Source: a virus. Taken from it: a stretch of 24,015 nt of DNA. Location: the IMG/VR virus record IMGVR_UViG_3300032235_000863, positions 1 through 24,015 of that record; one strand, given 5' to 3'. The notes beneath the pieces were generated by a model. The model did no database searches, was not told the origin of the DNA, and worked only from the letters and a program-made list of their open reading frames with translations. The translations under genes were made by a program, and so were the position numbers. Shown in pieces: positions 20,450-24,015 of this stretch (position 1 is its first letter; each line of letters starts with the position of its first letter).

Positions 20450-23422
20450 ATGGCAATTCAGAAGAATTTTGTAGTAAAGAACGGTCTTGAAGTAGATACT
20501 GACCTTATTGTAGCCGATTCCTTAAATAATAAAGTAGGTATCGGAACGACTGTACCGAGAGCAAAGTTAGAAGTTTTAGGTGGAATTGCAGCAACAGATT
20601 TAAATGTAAGTGGAATTTCTACGGTTAAAACATTAGTACTTGAAGGTCCTATAGCAGCTGGAAGTCTTACGAGTTTAGGATCCACCGGACAATATTTAAG
20701 AAGTACTTACTCTGGTGTTGAATGGGCATCTTTTCCTAATTTTAGAACAGTAGAAACTTTTACTGCTTCGGATGGTCAATTTGTTTTCCCATTTGTTCAT
20801 ACTCCAGGTGAAGTTGATGTATATGTAAATGGTGTTAAACTTTCTAATTCAGAATACAGTGATAGTAGCGTTGACGTTACTTTAATAAACTCATCTTTCC
20901 AAGGAGATACTGTAGAATTAGTCGGTTATGGGGTGTTAGGTGCATATACCGGATCTACTGGAATTTCTGGAATTACTGTTCTAGACGAAGGTGTTCCAGT
21001 AGGAATAATAGATACTGTCACATCAATTAACTTTGTTGGTGGTGACGTTGTTGCTGCAGGAACAGGAGCTGGAGTAACAGTCACAATTGCACCAACTGAT
21101 TTAAATTATATTGAAGGTGATGCTAGAATTACAGGAATACTTACTGTAGGTCAGACAAGTGTAACTATCAATGGACCTCAAAATAGTATCAGAACGGGAA
21201 CAATAACTACAAAAGAACTTAAAGTTATTGGAGGTTCATACTCAAGTCTTGACTTTTTTAAAACCGTTGATAATCCAGTTGGTATTGGATCCACGGTAAT
21301 TATTTTAGATAGTACATCGGGAATTATTGTTGGAGATAAAATAACAGTAGTTGGTGTTTTAACAGAAGCATCAATTGTTTCAATAGGAACTGTTCCATTT
21401 GATCTTTACAACAGAACATTTTTAAATACTTTTACCAATATTAACATTGGTATTGGATCAACTGCTATTGGTGTGGCAAGCACTACTGGAGTTTCAATAG
21501 GAAGTTCCATCAGTATTGTTGGTATTATTACAAATGCTCCTGTAGTAGGATTTGCCACTGTTGCAGTTGGGGGAGGATATGTACATGCTGCATTAATTGG
21601 TCCCGGATTTGCAAAGACATTTGTTATTCCCGTCAACTCCCCTGTTGGATTCTCAAGTGCGATTACTCAAAAAGATGTCGTTAGAATTGGAACAGGTAGT
21701 ACTATAAATGTAGGCATCTCATCTGCAAGTACGGCTATTATACAACGATTTGTAAGTTCTTCTAGCGATTTAAATGTTTCTGGAGTAATCACTGCCGCAT
21801 ATTTTTACGGTAATGGATCAGGATTAACTAATCTGGGTGGTAGTGGGGGAATTGGAACTCAATGGGTAACAACGAATGTAGGAATTCATACTTTATCTAA
21901 AGTTGGTATAGGAACCACTGCAAAATCATTATATTCTCTTGACGTAAATGGAGATTTAAATTTTAGTGGTTCTTTATATCAAAATGGAAGTTCTTTTGTT
22001 GCATCCAGATGGACTACAGGAATTGGAAATGATATTTATAGATTAGATGGTGATGTTGGTATAGGAACAACAAATCCATCTTCAAAATTATCTGTTACTG
22101 GCAATACTTACCTCAATGGATCTGTTGGTATAGGAACCACAAATCCAAATACTAATTTGCATGTGCAAGGTAATATTAAAGTAACAGGAGTAATCTACGA
22201 TAAAGATGATAATGCAGGTTCTGCTGGATATGTAATATCATCTAATGGATCAAATATTACCTGGATTGATGGAACTTCTTTAGGTGCTCAGGGAACTCAA
22301 GGTTCTTCAGGTTCTCAAGGTGTTCAAGGAGTTTTAGGTGCTCAGGGAAATGAAGGTTATGTTGGGCAAGATGGTTCTCAAGGAAGTCAAGGAACTATAG
22401 GTGCCCAAGGAACTCAAGGAATTATAGGTGCCCAAGGAACTCAAGGAACTTTAGGTGCCCAAGGACTTCAAGGACTACAGGGATTAGATGGCCAATTTGC
22501 GGGTCAAGGAACTCAAGGAACTTTAGGTGCCCAAGGAAGTCAAGGAACTTTAGGTGCCCAAGGATCTCAAGGTCTTAATGGGTCTCAAGGTATTCAAGGA
22601 GCTATAACACCATTAGATATAAATTCATCCTCATCTGGATCATTTAGTGTTGTTCTTACATCATCAACATCTGGTTCAATTTCCACAATTTCTATTGGAA
22701 ATACGACATCAAATCCTCTCATTTATAACGCATCAATTCCTGGAGTTGGTATAGGAACAACTAATATTAGTGCTTCATTACACTTAGCAGCAGGAAAATC
22801 TGCAGCGAATGGATCCCCATTAAAAATAAATTCGGGTTTATTATTAACATCTCCAGAAGCAAATGCAATTGAATATGATGGAATCAACCTTTTCTTTACT
22901 CAAAATGATACTACAAATGGATCCAAGAGATCTTTTATTGATGCAACACAGTTCTACAGATTGAGTGCCGATCAGACACCAATTTCAGCATCTACTATAG
23001 AAACTTCGGTTTCTTGGTTTGGTTCTGGATCTTCCTTTGCTTTAATGAACGGATATTATTATGAAATAGAAGGTAATTTATTCTTCACTAAGACCACTAG
23101 TGGAACTGTAACTTTAAGTTTTGGTTCTTCTTCCGCTCTTGGTTATACATCATTAACGGCAACATCTTCAATATTTGGATCAACAGCTAATGGCGGAAAT
23201 GTTAATGTTGGAATTGCTCAAACAGTTAGTATGTCTGCTACTGGAAGCATTGTTGGTGGAGTTTCTGGGTTAATTTATGTAAGAGGTATTATTATTCCAG
23301 CAGATAATTGCAGAGTAACTACAAAAGCACATGTAGGTGCTGGATCCATTACGCCAAAACAAGATAGTTACGTTAAGATTCGTTGTTTAGGGAATGCAAA
23401 TTCTATTGGCAATTTTGCATAA
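20450..23422 (+). CDS. Tail fiber with collagen-like segment
   Basis: A 990-residue fiber. Five units of the form (V)GIGTT.P..(K/N)L.V are spread through it (near residues 26, 486, 535, 561 and 766), a trimeric fiber repeat common in marine phages. Near residues 105-165 is FPFVHTPGEVDVYVNGVKLSNSEYS, a module shared with other cyanophage fibers. An AAYFYGNGSGLTNL segment (about 447) recurs in the next gene. Residues 612-718 are collagen-like G-X-Q triplets. The final 200 residues (YYYEIEGNLFFTKTTSGTVTLSFGS, then GLIYVRGIIIPADNC, VKIRCLGNAN) are beta-rich and likely form the host-binding tip. No S74 chaperone motif is seen at the end. Expression follows a consensus late promoter. Attachment role is inferred from module content. 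Confidence 0.85.
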   Translation: MAIQKNFVVKNGLEVDTDLIVADSLNNKVGIGTTVPRAKLEVLGGIAATDLNVSGISTVKTLVLEGPIAAGSLTSLGSTGQYLRSTYSGVEWASFPNFRTVETFTASDGQFVFPFVHTPGEVDVYVNGVKLSNSEYSDSSVDVTLINSSFQGDTVELVGYGVLGAYTGSTGISGITVLDEGVPVGIIDTVTSINFVGGDVVAAGTGAGVTVTIAPTDLNYIEGDARITGILTVGQTSVTINGPQNSIRTGTITTKELKVIGGSYSSLDFFKTVDNPVGIGSTVIILDSTSGIIVGDKITVVGVLTEASIVSIGTVPFDLYNRTFLNTFTNINIGIGSTAIGVASTTGVSIGSSISIVGIITNAPVVGFATVAVGGGYVHAALIGPGFAKTFVIPVNSPVGFSSAITQKDVVRIGTGSTINVGISSASTAIIQRFVSSSSDLNVSGVITAAYFYGNGSGLTNLGGSGGIGTQWVTTNVGIHTLSKVGIGTTAKSLYSLDVNGDLNFSGSLYQNGSSFVASRWTTGIGNDIYRLDGDVGIGTTNPSSKLSVTGNTYLNGSVGIGTTNPNTNLHVQGNIKVTGVIYDKDDNAGSAGYVISSNGSNITWIDGTSLGAQGTQGSSGSQGVQGVLGAQGNEGYVGQDGSQGSQGTIGAQGTQGIIGAQGTQGTLGAQGLQGLQGLDGQFAGQGTQGTLGAQGSQGTLGAQGSQGLNGSQGIQGAITPLDINSSSSGSFSVVLTSSTSGSISTISIGNTTSNPLIYNASIPGVGIGTTNISASLHLAAGKSAANGSPLKINSGLLLTSPEANAIEYDGINLFFTQNDTTNGSKRSFIDATQFYRLSADQTPISASTIETSVSWFGSGSSFALMNGYYYEIEGNLFFTKTTSGTVTLSFGSSSALGYTSLTATSSIFGSTANGGNVNVGIAQTVSMSATGSIVGGVSGLIYVRGIIIPADNCRVTTKAHVGAGSITPKQDSYVKIRCLGNANSIGNFA
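22283..22602 (+). repeat. Collagen-like tandem repeats in the fiber gene
   Basis: Triplets G-(A/T/S/L)-Q repeat across about 107 residues, grouped into 9-residue units of the type GTLGAQGTQ (27 nt). At DNA level GGTGCCCAAGGAACTCAAGG recurs nearly unchanged, so copy number could change by slippage or recombination. One non-collagen break (QFAGQ) occurs near 22490-22504. Confidence 0.9.
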
Positions 23423-23432
23423 TCATCCAATT

Positions 23433-23439
23433 CTAAATA
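23433..23439 (+). promoter_or_regulatory. Late promoter-like element before the last fiber gene
   Basis: CTAAATA lies 23 nt before the ATG at 23462 in the gap after the previous stop, followed by an AGGAG ribosome binding site (about 23447-23451). It matches the ATAAATA core at all but the first base. Confidence 0.4.
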
Positions 23440-23461
23440 AAGTTATAGGAGATCCGTAAGA

Positions 23462-24015
23462 ATGGCATACAATAGAGATCTATCCCAATTTGCATCTATT
23501 GTAGAAGTAAATAATACTTCTAAAAGAATTGGAATATCAACAGACATATCTGTATCTGGAGTAGTAACAGCTAATTATTTTTATGGAGACGGTAGATATT
23601 TAACTGATATTGTTGCTTCATTTGTGCCATCAGGAGCAACACAATCGGTACAAATTAATAATGGTGGATATCCAGCTGGCGCAAGTGAATTTTTCTATAA
23701 TGTAGTTTCAAATAATGTTGGTATTGCTACATCAACTCCAACATCAAAACTTCACGTAAATGGCAATTCTCTATTCATTGGAATTTCAACATTTACAAAT
23801 GGTCCAGTAATTATAGGTTCTGGAACTTCAACAGGAACTGCAACTCAAAGACTTCAAGTTACAGGAAAATCATATTTTACAGACTCTCTTGGTATTGGAG
23901 TTACAAATCCAACCAATAGAGTTGTGATTGGCGGAGAAACAGCACAATATCCACAATCACTACAAGTTCTATCAACACTCCATTCTTCATCAAGAAGAGC
24001 AGCAATTGCTATTGG
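23462..24015 (+). CDS. Tail fiber protein, N-terminal part (3' end outside window)
   Basis: Open from the ATG to the end of the window, about 184 residues, with a good ribosome binding site (AGGAG, 10 nt upstream). It begins MAYNRDLSQFASIVEVN, then (V)SGVVTANYFYGDGRYLTDI, the same module as in the previous fiber (AAYFYGNGSGLTNL), followed by units VGIATSTPTSKLHVNG and LGIGVTNPTNRVVIGG. Cyanophage fibers often open this way and run for several hundred residues. The C-terminal tip, which would suggest specificity, is not visible. Fiber assignment is secure from module content; the exact position in the virion is not. Confidence 0.85.
   Translation, partial: MAYNRDLSQFASIVEVNNTSKRIGISTDISVSGVVTANYFYGDGRYLTDIVASFVPSGATQSVQINNGGYPAGASEFFYNVVSNNVGIATSTPTSKLHVNGNSLFIGISTFTNGPVIIGSGTSTGTATQRLQVTGKSYFTDSLGIGVTNPTNRVVIGGETAQYPQSLQVLSTLHSSSRRAAIAI

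Noticed and set aside
22283-22602. Possible CRISPR-like array from regular repeats
   Set aside because: The repeats are in frame, contiguous without unique spacers, and encode collagen-like triplets.

Overview
This window reads as a late structural region of a T4-like tailed phage genome, most probably a marine cyanomyovirus that infects Synechococcus or Prochlorococcus. Several things point that way. The DNA is AT-rich and densely packed, with 1-bp and 4-bp start/stop overlaps. A gp27-like hub gene is followed by a gp5-like OB-fold hub gene. T4-type late promoters (TATAAATA-like) stand before several fiber genes. There are very long fiber proteins built from modules such as VGIGTTNP..KL.V.G, a 2OG-Fe(II) oxygenase, and many small proteins of the kind marine T4-like phages carry. 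Photosynthesis or other host-metabolism genes are not seen, so the host is inferred from protein style only.

Layout. Positions 1-8305 hold tail-tip and baseplate genes: the end of a tape-measure-like protein, a gp27-like hub, a small acidic protein, a gp5-like OB-fold protein without a visible lysozyme domain, a 1219-residue protein with three PA14-like modules, and a separate beta-prism spike-like protein. Positions 8318-11751 hold two paralogous proteins sharing a C-terminal module, a 2OG-Fe(II) oxygenase-like protein, a glycine-rich adhesin-like protein and a small conserved phage protein.

Positions 11748-13700 differ from their surroundings. A near-consensus host sigma-70 promoter with two palindromic sites leads into a cluster of five small genes, tRNA-Leu(UAA), tRNA-Thr(UGU) and a Mom-like acetyltransferase. 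The cluster ends at a strong UUCG-loop terminator. It looks like an early-expressed or defence-related island set inside late genes.

Positions 13742-24015 return to late fiber genes: a 2008-residue giant with a pectin-lyase-like start, a 68-residue coiled-coil-like stub, a 126-residue fiber-tip-like gene on the opposite strand (the only minus-strand gene), a 990-residue fiber with a collagen-like stretch, and the start of another fiber gene that runs off the window.

The genes appear to work together as follows. The hub and spike pierce the cell envelope, the large modular proteins and adhesins bind the surface, the tRNAs supply codons (TTA, ACA) that are common in the structural genes, and the Mom-like enzyme may modify phage DNA against restriction. 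The observations most worth following are the Mom/tRNA island with its promoter and palindromes, a recurring hairpin placed exactly at start codons, a tRNA-Leu lacking its usual long variable arm, and the inverted fiber-tip gene.
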